From Xestospongia muta (lineage: Eukaryota > Porifera > Demospongiae > Haplosclerida > Petrosiidae), in NCBI GenBank assembly GCA_963693285.1, contig OY848919.1, positions 1,139,594 to 1,203,593 of the forward strand: a stretch of DNA of 64,000 nucleotides, read 5' to 3'. The translations under genes and the position numbers were made by a program. Of the stretch, positions 24,040 to 34,223 are shown piece by piece. Each line of letters opens with the position of its first letter. Position 1 is the first letter of the stretch. A model generated the notes under the pieces. That model did no database searches, was not told where the DNA came from, and was given only the letters and a program-made list of their open reading frames with translations.

Positions 24040-24611
24040 CTAAAGATGGATATATTTATCATTAATCCACAAACTTAAACTCTCATTATTAACTAATGCT
24101 GTTTGTAATTCTTGTATACCAGATTCAGTAATATTACAACAGTCCTTGAGATGTAGATATTCCAATGTTGTGTTAGTGGTAATAAGATCACAGATGTGTT
24201 TCATGTCTTTGTCAGTAATGTTATTGTCATCAACCAAGTCGAAGGACTTCAGTGCCTTACTATTAGAGATAGCAGTAGTTAGTAAACGATAAGTATCAGG
24301 TAAGAGAGGTGAGGAGACAAAACGTAGATCCTCTAATCCTTTGTTATTACTTACTACATGTGCTAGTTTAGTGACACAGCGACTATCAAAACGAGTGTTC
24401 TCTATATAAAGCCCTCCAACTTGACAGTCTTCATTAATGTCAGTCAGTATTGTTAATAAACGTTTTGGAGATAATGTGTCAAGTTTAATACTCCATGTTG
24501 TATGTCGTTGTCTCTTTAATTGACATATCACTTCTTTACATTCTGCCACAGTAGGTAAAATAGATCTAAGTATAACACTATCACTAGTCCACTCAACACA
24601 TCCAGTGTCTC
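24040..24611 (-). CDS. LRR exon, paralogue of the gene at 14 kb
   Basis: Open from an acceptor (ATTATAG at about 24612) through TSDSVILRSILPT and CKEVICQLKRQRH, then LRR units GGLYIENTRFDSRC, LEDLRFVSSPLLPDTYRLL, SFDLVDDNNITDKDM, LEYLHLKDCCNITESG, ending KYIHL before TAA. The possible start exon of the 14-kb paralogue is not preserved upstream (its ATG is lost at 24690-24720), so this exon probably depends on an upstream gene. Gene C's last visible exon, ending near 25248 in phase 1, would join in frame, giving a compact Death-CARD-LRR protein. That join is inference. Confidence 0.6.
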
Positions 24612-25210
24612 CTATAATAAAGCATATTTACTATATAATATTACATAGATGAAAATAGGTATATGCACACTCTAATATGTTCAACTTCAACTATAAATGC
24701 CTAACAAAGATGTTAGGTTACTATGACAACCATCAATTGATGCAAATATCAGTGGCTTGGTTGGCTTCTAACAAATATGTATTTTCGAGTTTACTGAGTG
24801 ACATTATCATAATGTACATATTAAATGGTAGAATGCATTATTTGATGATGATAGGATGGGGCCAGTTGTCATGCAATACCAGTTAAAACTACTGAGTAAG
24901 ACTGCAGAGTTAGACTAACACACAGGACATAGGGTATACTGAGACATTAGTCAGCCATGAAAGTTGTAACTCATTTTACAGGCTATATACTGATCGTGAG
25001 TTGATTTACAAACAATGGACAACTATCATTATGTATCATAGGATTTTTAAAGTCTTGTCTGTTATGTGTTTACAATATGTTTCATCTTGTAAGATATTTC
25101 TCTTTGTAAAGTAATATTTCACCTACTAACTATATCTAACTTCGTTGCTTTTAGTAGATTAATACCGTTGTTAGGATATTACTCAAATAGAGAGCTATTT
25201 CAAACGAAAT

Positions 25211-26845
25211 ATTGCTAGCTTTAATAATAAAAATTACTTAAATCACTTACTTTGAGTATTTGTTGACATAGTGTCCTGAGTGGGAGTGGCTAATGTTGTA
25301 ACATCTATATATTGAGGTACAGTAATAATATTATAACTTAATAATATTGTGGTTATTTCAACATTATTGGAATATTATAGAATATAGGAAATTAACATTT
25401 TGACTTTTTAAATCTAAAAGCTTGCCTTGGAGTCCAAACACATTAATTTTGTGCTAAGTATTATTTCATTAATATACAATATGTGATAGTTAAACTATTC
25501 TATAGTAAAATATTATAGATCATACTTATACCTGATTGATTTTGAGGTGAACGTTCTTGTGGAAAGTTTTGGTCTGTATAAATTAAAATATAACAATCAC
25601 ATCATTATATACAGAACTAATTTACCATATTCTTTGAGTATATCTTTTGCTACTAGTACTGTCTCCTTTGATTGTAATAAGATAGTACCGAATACTCTTA
25701 ACTGACCAGGATCTTCAGATACTGTACTAGACAGTGCTCTCAATGGACGATCAGTTAACAAGCCTCCTGATCTTTCCAGTTCTTTGAATGTCTCATTAGA
25801 GATGACCTTCTTTGTGTACAACATCTGAACAAGTTCCACAGTAAGCACAAGTTGAGAAGAGTGTTTCTGCAGTATTTGATTGGGTACCTCCTTTTGCACT
25901 ATATTTGTCATGAGAAAAGACAATCTAATCCTGGAGCTACAAAATACTCACTTTCTATTAATGTCCTCTTGTACTCCTCAGCAATAACATTCTCACCAAT
26001 GGTTGGCTTTTGTAGTGTTTCAATAATCTCTCTTCTCATAGCTTTTGGCTTGGAACTCAGCCACAATTCAAACATCTTTAAACAACTGTCTTCATTCATC
26101 ATTCTGATACCATCTAGTTTAGTTGTATCTAATTTGAGGAGTACTCCAAACTTGTACCATTTAGTGTCAATTCTAACGTGTTCACATAACTCATCAAGAG
26201 TTGGTTTTCCATTCAAAAACTGGTTGAAGTAGCTGGAGGAAACGGAGGACGAAGCCATGACCTTGCAGAGGAATTTGGTGGGTGGGGCTCAATTGACCAT
26301 TATTCATGACATAATCACTAGTGAGCATGCGCAATTGATTCCACCCTAAATAGATTTAATGGTCACTTACAATAATTCTAAGCTAAAAAACTTAATATTG
26401 TATTATGAAAACGTTGCAAACTGCAAGCAATATATAAAACGTAAAAATGACAAATGATAATTTATATTTCTTGTGGTTTTATTGACATACACATATTATA
26501 ACTGACCTAAAGAAATAAAATAATTGTATAATAATATTTCATACAAAATAAATCCTCACTGTTTGGTCCCAGAAACTCATTGTCTTCTAACCACATTGTC
26601 CCTGTATGAAGTATATCAGTGACACTAAGTCATGACTATATTACTATAATGATATTACCTTAGTTTGAATTTGTTTGAGATCTTCAGGACCAATATAATA
26701 AGAATCAAAAAAAATAAAACGGAAAAAAACTAAAAGTAACTACGTATTATGACAAGTAATATATTAAAATAGTTCACTAATAGTGTTTTTAACCTGATGT
26801 CTCCTGACTGTTTATTGTATTCAACTCCTAATATATCATGTATTA
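25211..26845. repeat. Tandem duplication block, copy 2
   Basis: Counterpart of 19605-21245. Beyond its right edge the sequence turns into a 34-bp palindrome and then an orphan RFC3 exon; beyond its left edge gene A's central module is missing. Confidence 0.92.
25248..26258 (-). CDS. Death + CARD-like protein (gene C), near-copy of gene A
   Basis: Death exon 26258-about 25951 and CARD-like exon about 25901-25627 match gene A almost residue for residue (FLNGKPTLDELCEHVRID, ELERSGGLLTDRPLRALS). Linker exons at about 25577-25533 and 25302-25249 follow (LATPTQDTMSTNTQ). The Death exon has lost five residues relative to gene A just before KMFELWLSS. The homology to gene A stops at 25211, so the 220-aa module and coiled coils are absent here. 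The next plausible downstream exon is the LRR exon at 24611. Either a compact Death-CARD-LRR gene or a truncated duplicate. Confidence 0.68.
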
Positions 26846-26864
26846 CATGTAATACATGATATAT
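26831..26864. repeat. 34-bp perfect palindrome at duplication border
   Basis: ATATATCATGTATTACA followed directly by its reverse complement, no spacer. Sits exactly where the homology between the two duplicated blocks ends. Confidence 0.93.
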
Positions 26865-26869
26865 TCATG

Positions 26870-27680
26870 CAGTATATATGTAATACATATATATAGATAC
26901 ATATATGATATGATGGTACAGTCCTCTCTGTATAATCTTAAAGTATAAACCATGACAATATCGTTTGTAATGAACAATAGACACAACCCTATCCCTGGAA
27001 GTCTTTGTAGAACATGAATGAGCCTATAAGGATAAACTTACAATATTATATATTATTATATATTGCTGTATTAGTGATGTTGGTATACATGATCGTGTTG
27101 TTATAATGGAGTTACTAAAAGAAATAGCTCAGTCTCATTCCATTGATACTAGCCATAGAGAATTTAAAGGTAATTCATTCATTTGTCCATTTGTCTATCC
27201 ACTCTTGGTCTATTTGTCTATCTGCCTAATTATTTTTTATTGGCTACTTTCCAGAATGTCAACTCATAAAATGTCGCTACTCAAAATGCCAACTTTCATT
27301 ACTATATTAGAATTAGCTTTTAGATAATAACTTGGTTTGCTCTCATTAAGTCTCTTTACTAATAGACCCAGAACTAAATCATAACAATAATGTAGTCAAT
27401 GATATATAACTAGCACTTACATAAAACTGGTAATATGTCTCTGTTGTAGATAGCTAGTTCAGATAAAGTGACGCAACCTTGTAATAGAAAGCTTAAAAAT
27501 GAGATTCAGATTCAGGCTAGAGTGAAAATATCCAGTCAAAATATTCAAACAAAATATTAATACATTAAAATTAGATGTCTAACATAATAATTATGAACAG
27601 TATCATGTGATATCAGCTCTGTAAATTGCTGGTCCTTTAATTTAACAGACTAATACCAAACAATAAAATATAACAACATA
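26870..27680. other. Rearranged spacer between gene C and the NUP133-like gene
   Basis: Apart from the RFC3 exon fragment, a possible minus-strand exon near 27503-27430 (CVTLSELAIYNRDILPVL) has splice-like borders and could belong to the NUP133-like gene, but I could not connect it. Confidence 0.35.
27075..27169 (+). pseudogene. RFC3: Orphan copy of RFC3 exon 4
   Basis: [19 protein letters not shown] and flanking intron bases (from about 27043, past the GTAATTC donor) match RFC3 exon 4 at 10554-10648 and 60408-60502, with Val changed to Ile at one site. No other RFC3 exon is nearby: the next 100 bp diverge. It is therefore a stray fragment left by rearrangement. Confidence 0.88.
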
Positions 27681-28945
27681 TTACCTGATAAGGTTGTTGA
27701 TATTGGAGTTTGGTCAATTTGTCAGTATAAGAGAGTGGTACAGTGTCCAGTAAAGAAGGCAGTGTAATAAGACCATATTTTATAACAGTTGAATTAGCTA
27801 CTGCAAATAATATAACCACACCCCCACTGAAAGTGAGATAGGAGAATAATAGCTTAGCACAAACCAAATTATTATAGGTACATTTACTTTAAAATTTAAA
27901 TTTGTGTCATGTGACCTATTATCCCAAACCACACCCTTAAAACTTCATAAATTTTAAGGTACAACCTCCTTTCTTTGTTGTGTATTACACTGTCTATATG
28001 TATTTTATGATATGGTTACATGGAATATTACTCAAAAATTTGAAAGTTCTATTCTCAAATGAAGACAAACAAGCCCCACCCACTAACTAAGTATGTGGAT
28101 GACAACTTACTTTGTAGCTTCCAAATCAAGTAGCCACACTTTATGTAATTCTGCATCAGCAAACTGTATGGATTATATTAATAATTGAAATTAAAACAAT
28201 CTTTACATTGTACAGTGACAAGATTGTTGCTGGCTTTGTAGACTAAGTTGAAAAAAGCTATAGAACTGCTCAAAGATGTTTTATCAAGTTACAGAACTCA
28301 GAAGTTTCAATCAGTCAAGTCTAGTTCAAGGTAAAAGTAATAATATTCATTGGTTTGGTTTCTATTTGTGTCAGTAGTACTTGTTTGGTGTTAGTTTTAT
28401 TCATTGCTCTTGAAAGTCACACACAACATTACAATAAAAGGATGAAAACAAACATACATTACAAACAATGGATCACATTAGACTTATCACAAGTAGCTGA
28501 TCGAGCTTCAAAGCTTCTAGCTAGCTTGCTTTGCCTTCTAATATTTTGTATTATCTCTATTACTTGTCCAGTTTTAAATACTCAAACATTTACTGTTACA
28601 TGACATATTGATATAATAACAAGAAGACTTTTAATATCATTATCAAATATAACTGACCCATTGCTCTTCCTGTACACCATCTCTGATCAATGTATGTACA
28701 TCAAATTCTAATAACATTTCCTATAAAATAAAACACATCATATATAGACAAAGTATTCAATCACATAATATGACTACACTTAATGAAATCTATTATAATA
28801 TAAAGTTGTCCATCTTATTGACTGTATAATACGCAAATAAAATTTCTAGCTGCCTCAAGTAATAAGTAATAGAATTATGTTATTGATATATATATATATA
28901 TATATATATAGTAAATCAATACTATTAGTGTATTATAGCTAATAT

Positions 28946-29722
28946 CAGGAGCACATGAGCGTCGCGAAGCGACGCGAAGGAGCGTCAAACTGCCATTATA
29001 TTTGTATTCTAACCATTGTCGAAACACGGTGTCAAGGATTATTCCATATAAGGAAATACACTTACTTAGCATAAGTACTGCTAAGTACGTGACGGAGCAA
29101 TGAATATTATTACAATCATATGGCGAGTAAAACTAAGAAGTCGAAACTAAGAAAGAAGTTATGTACATCGAGAAACGTTTAAAAGAACTATACTTGGAGG
29201 TTATGGAGGCTTTGTCATTAAAGAGGTAGAAACAGTTGAACAACATATCACTTTATTCAACAAGACTAGTTCTCTGGCAATACATAAAAACTAGTCTCAG
29301 GCTAGGGAAGTTGCTGGAGGTCTTAAAAAGAACTTTCTGCCAGCTTTTTTGCATCTATTACAAGGGTAACAAACGTTTTGGTAGTTTCCTTGCTGCATGG
29401 ACAAGGAAGTAGGCACTTAAGCCTGTGACACTTTGTCCACACAGAACACCAGGACACTTGGGAGTTACCTTGTGTCTGAATATAATGATATATATATTTT
29501 GTTCAAGGTCGCTTGGCCATTTTCTTGACTTCTTGACTTCTCTTAAATTTATCTATTTAAAGCGCACCTACTAAGAGGTTACAGCCCAGAAGCTATTAAA
29601 ATGCAAAACACTTAGCAGTTATCTCCATATATGGACATATGCTCTAAGCTGTGATTCGACAACAGTTGGTGAAGGGAGTTTGACGCTCCTTTGCGTCGCT
29701 TCGCGACGCTCATGCGCTCCTG
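28946..29722. mobile_element. 777-bp non-autonomous TIR element with target-site duplication
   Basis: Ends CAGGAGCACATGAGCGTCGC and, inverted, CAGGAGCGCATGAGCGTCGC, continuing to about 46 bp of near-perfect inverted repeat that ends in GGAGCGTCAAACT. The element is flanked by CTAATAT at 28939-28945 and 29723-29729. No transposase is encoded. A 7-8-bp duplication suggests an hAT-like origin, which is inference. Sits in an intron of the NUP133-like gene. Confidence 0.93.
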
Positions 29723-29970
29723 CTAATATATATAATAAACTATGTCAAAACATGTACAAAGTTGATGATTATGATGTCATTTCAGAGAACTAGTAAACTA
29801 ATTATTAACACAATTGATCTCAAAATGATAATAATATGATATAACACATTATTTTATGTACCTGATCTTGTTCTAAAGTTGACTGTACTCTCCAACATTG
29901 TATATGTGTATCAGTTAATACATGTATAATACTAGAAGAGGAAATATATCAATAGATACATTATATGTTA

Positions 29971-29971
<1 letters not shown>

Positions 29972-30022
<51 letters not shown>
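29972..30022. repeat. (TG)n microsatellite
   Basis: About 25 uninterrupted GT repeats in an intron of the NUP133-like gene. Confidence 0.97.
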
Positions 30023-30024
<2 letters not shown>

Positions 30025-30983
30025 TTAGTATAAAACTTACTCACAACAGTGTTCAATACTGTACCAAGTAACAAGTTGAACTGCTTCCTATTAAATGTAG
30101 TAATAAAAAACAATTAAATGACAAAGATAAGCCTTAACATGTTCCACTACACATTCACAATGTAATTAATATAGATTGGAAACATAATTATTAAGAGATA
30201 AGCCATTAAGTAAAATAAGACAAAGGATGTTAAGATAATTAGACCAAAAAGAATGACAATTAGAAAAATGTAGTTTTATTAAGTCAGGTACTGGAACCAC
30301 AGGTAAGCAAGAGGAATGTTTACAGAGAATACATCACTCAGTGTTTAGCTATGTAGGAAACTTGAAGAAAGCAGAGGAGAAAAATTTAAAATAATTAAAA
30401 GAGCAGAATGAAGTGAACAACATGTCTAGACCAATACCAATGTAAATGACATCAAAGACTAATGTAGAAAGAAGGTATACAGAAATTATGCTAATAATTA
30501 TTATTACTCTGACCAGATCAATACCAGAGTTATCATTAAATCTAGTAGTTACTTTGTGAGGCCAACCCTGCATATCTGTATATTCTAGTTATGTAAAAAG
30601 ATAGAAGAAATGTGTGGGATCTGTACTAGCATGCCTCATGAAGTAAATATCACATTGACACTATTATTATCGAGATAATTCAAGTACATTTAACTTTTTT
30701 GCAACAGTTTGCCCTCCTAATAAGAGACAGGAGACATGTACCAGATAGAAATCTTTGGCTTGGAACCAATGGTACAACAATGAGAGGGTCCTCAATTAAG
30801 ACAAACAATCTTAAAAACAGTTACATAATAACTGTCAATATTACATATTACTATTAAAATATACACACATACATTTATAAAGAATGATTTATGTACCTGT
30901 GACGAAGGTAATCTCAATAAGAACATGTCTCCAGAGGTACTTAATACTATATATCCATCAGCTCTCTAGATAGATAAGGATAA

Positions 30984-30987
<4 letters not shown>

Positions 30988-31025
<38 letters not shown>
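30988..31025. repeat. (GA)n microsatellite
   Basis: About 19 uninterrupted GA repeats just upstream, on minus, of the GYIVLSTSGD exon; it would lie within the polypyrimidine side of that exon's intron. Confidence 0.97.
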
Positions 31026-31028
<3 letters not shown>

Positions 31029-31549
31029 AGGGGTGGAGCTACAATTTAATATGGCTGTCTAGCTACTTTATAAATACCAGAACTGTCATGTCGTAGAACT
31101 TCTTGTACTTGAACTGGAACAGGTGAGTTTTTGGCTTATTATATGAGCATCAGTTTCTTCTAATACATCTTCAGGGACCAGTGACCTAATAAATCAATGA
31201 GGTAATAATTAACAGGAACATCCTCACTCTTTTGATTATACTGATATAATTTAGTTACTGTCTGAGGCTAGAGGGAGTCCTTCCTCGAGGGGAACCGAGG
31301 AGATTAAGTCTTCCTGTCACTTGAGGACTCGACAAACCAAGAGAATGACAGCGTTTTTGAAACATCACTACATTCAAATACACGTGTCTTGCTTAGACTC
31401 ATTCCTAGACCGTCCATTGGAATATTATATAATTTTAATTAATAACAATTAAAATAACTGGCTAATTAATGCCACAATGTGACATACATAATAGCAGTCT
31501 AGACTTATATATTGTACATATTCTACATTGCAGTTCATTATAAATGTTC

Positions 31550-32906
31550 TTAATTGTCATCACCATTATGATGACCATTATTCTCAGTATCAGACACAAC
31601 AGAAGGAGACAATATTGCTGGCAACTCATCATCATCTACTTCAGTACCTTCTCCCTACATAATACCAAGTGATACCAACTTTAACAAAACAACCAAATAC
31701 ACTGATTACTAATATCATTAAACTAATTAGTATAGTACTATTCATTTAATGACTTCATGGTTATCCTAAACAATCATACTACAAGGCTCTTCTTGATAAC
31801 AGATTTAATTTTTGAAAAATTATAGTTGGGGACATTTGCTCATTGGGACCAAAACATGTTACCATGGCAATTAATATGTAAGATAGAGTACCACTATATG
31901 TGTTTGGTTCATTCTATCAGGTAATGTAAGCTAGTTATTTAAAATATTATTTTATAACCAATTATATAAATGTAACTAACCAGTGAAACTCCAGAAAATT
32001 GTGGCTCTTCCTTACAAAGCTTAATAAAACCTCTAAACCAAATTATCAATTAATTAATACAACATTTTATAATATGTACCTTCTAATAGCTTTGATCATT
32101 GTTTCATCTTTATTAGATTTACAATATACTCTGTATTCATACTCTTGAAATACTCCAGGAAGCATACGGGATCTCTAAAAAAAGTACAGACATAATAGAA
32201 TACTACACTATATTAGAAACCTGTTCTTGAGTAGTCTTAGTAGCTTTGTTGGGTGACAATTTTCTGTAAAACCACACTTCATCCAATGGATTAACTTCAC
32301 CTTTACCATAGTTGAATTCAACAAGCTATCATTAAAATAAATATTCATATTATCAATAATAATATCACTTACATCCACATATATTTCTTTTTCCACATCA
32401 TCTGGATTTAGATCACTCCCTCCATTGCATGCTTTTTGAGCAATTAACTTTTTAGTATCAGACTAAATACAAACTTTAGATACAAATATCTGATTATAAC
32501 ACTTACAAAATCAAAATGACTCTTTTCCATAGGAAGTTCTTTCCACAAAACAGAATTAATATATCTATACAGATCTCTTTCTTCAACTCGTTGAAGTAAA
32601 TCTCTCGACTATTATTGAACTGGCTAGTCAATCATACTTGTAATGTAGCACTTACCTCCTTAAGTTCAGGTCGAGGATCCACTTTTATTAATTGTAGCAC
32701 ACTGTCTGTCAATAATGTGAAAGCAAACATATCATCAATAGTCTCTGATATCTTCTTAGGAATACTATAGAAACAAGATACAAATACTCAGTACAGTCTA
32801 TTACTAACTTGTTTTCTCCTGGTATTTTAATGAACTCATTAGCTTTTATCAAGGCATCTCTAATCCTTATTATAAAAAATAAAAATAAATAATCAACTTA
32901 GCAGTA

Positions 32907-32943
<37 letters not shown>

Positions 32944-34189
32944 CAAGATATCCACAGCATGCGTCGTTTTATGTTTATAAGCATGTCTGAACAAACGAGC
33001 ACGTGTCTCAAACAACTGGTATAAGTTTCTGACTTCCTAAATAGAGTTTTAGTGTACTAGTCAATGGTAGTTTATTTGACATAGTACCTTCTCTCTAGGA
33101 CAAATATGATATTTACCATCATCACACTGAATAACCCTTGAAAACTGAATATAACGTCTGTAATGATATATATGTAGCATATTTGAAACACAAGCTTTCA
33201 TTATAGGTTTAGACAAACCTCCAATCAAAAGTCATTTCAATTCCCAAGCCAATACAATCTCGTGCAATGTAATCCATTTTGTTAACATCAACGCCATTAA
33301 GATCATTGGCAACAATCTGATTATAGAAATGATTTAACAATATCATTACATAGATGTTGATGTTGAATTGTACAAACCTCATATAAAAATGACTTTTCTG
33401 CCGATCTACCCTTAATAGTTAAAATTACATTGATAATTAATAACTATTAATAATTTATATAATTTAACTTGATCATGTTTTCCAGTCATCAGTTCTTCAA
33501 TAAACACTTTCTCTTTCTCCCAGTCTAATCCATACTTTTGAAACTGAGATGAGAGTTTATTGACCTTCACAAGATGATCCAAAAGCTTAACAGAAGCTTC
33601 TTCATGCTAAATAAATAGTAACTTTAATTCAAAAGAAGATCATTTTAACCTTCCAACGTGGTGTTTTATTTGGAAGTACCTCCGGAATGAAGAGGTCCTG
33701 AAACAAATGAGAGAGAGGACCATGTCCTATGTCATGACAAAGACCAGCAATTTTAACACAAAGTATATCACGTTCATCTATACAGAGCTCAGGTTGTCTA
33801 GATTGAAGACTTTCTACAAACACACCAGTCAAATAACATACACTATAGGAACAATGTATTATAATATAATATCAAGTGTTTTGACATTACCCAATACTGT
33901 GTTCAAAACGATTGTGTGATGCTCCTGGATAAACATAGTATACACCACCTATATTGTATTAAGAATATAGGATATTGAAAATTATATCACTTTATTATTA
34001 CTATATAATATAACTTAATTGGGAAATATACATATAGTAATAAGACATTAAACTCATAACAACACTATTACTATATCACTACTTACCAAGTTGTTTGATA
34101 TCTCTTAAACGTTGGAACTGAGGAGTATCAATAATTTTGACAAGTAAAGGATGAAGTTCAATAGGACCATATAATGGATCTTGATAAAC
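31550..34189 (-). CDS. SAMHD1: SAMHD1-type dNTP triphosphohydrolase, first exon not found
   Basis: HD-domain enzyme that splits dNTPs to deoxynucleoside and triphosphate; nuclear in animals and linked to nucleotide-pool control and innate immunity. About sixteen short minus-strand exons, for example from 34189 ([19 protein letters not shown]), about 33955-33895 ([10 protein letters not shown]), 33842-33640 ([19 protein letters not shown]), about 33320-33215 ([12 protein letters not shown]), about 32325-32220 ([17 protein letters not shown]), 32175-32085 ([12 protein letters not shown]), ending in an acidic tail ([11 protein letters not shown]) at TAA 31552-31550. Metal ligands H (RFEH), HD (CHDIGHG) and D (KMDY) are all present, so the active site is intact. 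No SAM domain and no start codon are seen in front of 34189: a stop lies directly upstream and gene D ends 35 bp away, so the first exon is either lost, farther upstream, or supplied by a neighbour. Confidence 0.92.
32912..32940. repeat. (AT)n microsatellite in a SAMHD1 intron
   Basis: About 14 AT repeats. Confidence 0.95.
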
Positions 34190-34223
34190 CTATACCATTG
34201 AAATAGGATCATACTATATAATG

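Larger units (their letters stand above)
27686..31365 (-). pseudogene. NUP133: NUP133-like nucleoporin, N-terminal beta-propeller only, probably broken
   Basis: NUP133 is a scaffold of the Y-complex of the nuclear pore. Minus-strand exons: about 31365-31266 (MFQKRCHSLGLSSP, GSPRGRTPSS, like the Ser/Arg-rich vertebrate N-terminus), 31185-31075 (SLVPEDVLEETD, VQVQEVLRHDSSGIY), 30968-30902 (GYIVLSTSGDMFLLRLP), about 30088-30045 (FNLLLGTVLNT), about 29935-29863 (IHVLTDTHIQCW), 28723-28677 (LLEFDVHTLIRDG), 28163-28110 (LHKVWLLDLEAT) and 27826-27690 (GGVVILFAVANSTV, KYGLITL). These follow the family order of propeller blades. The frame shifts by one inside the second exon, and the alpha-helical C-terminal half is absent because unrelated DNA begins near 27.6 kb. 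Hence partial gene or pseudogene; a missed small intron could rescue the frame. Confidence 0.6.

Noticed and set aside
28355..28603. Plus-strand 82-codon frame with a hydrophobic segment
   Set aside because: Lies in an intron of the NUP133-like gene, with no similarity or splice support.
32208..32396. Separate small minus-strand frame
   Set aside because: Reads through an intron between two SAMHD1 exons; the real exons use the neighbouring frame.
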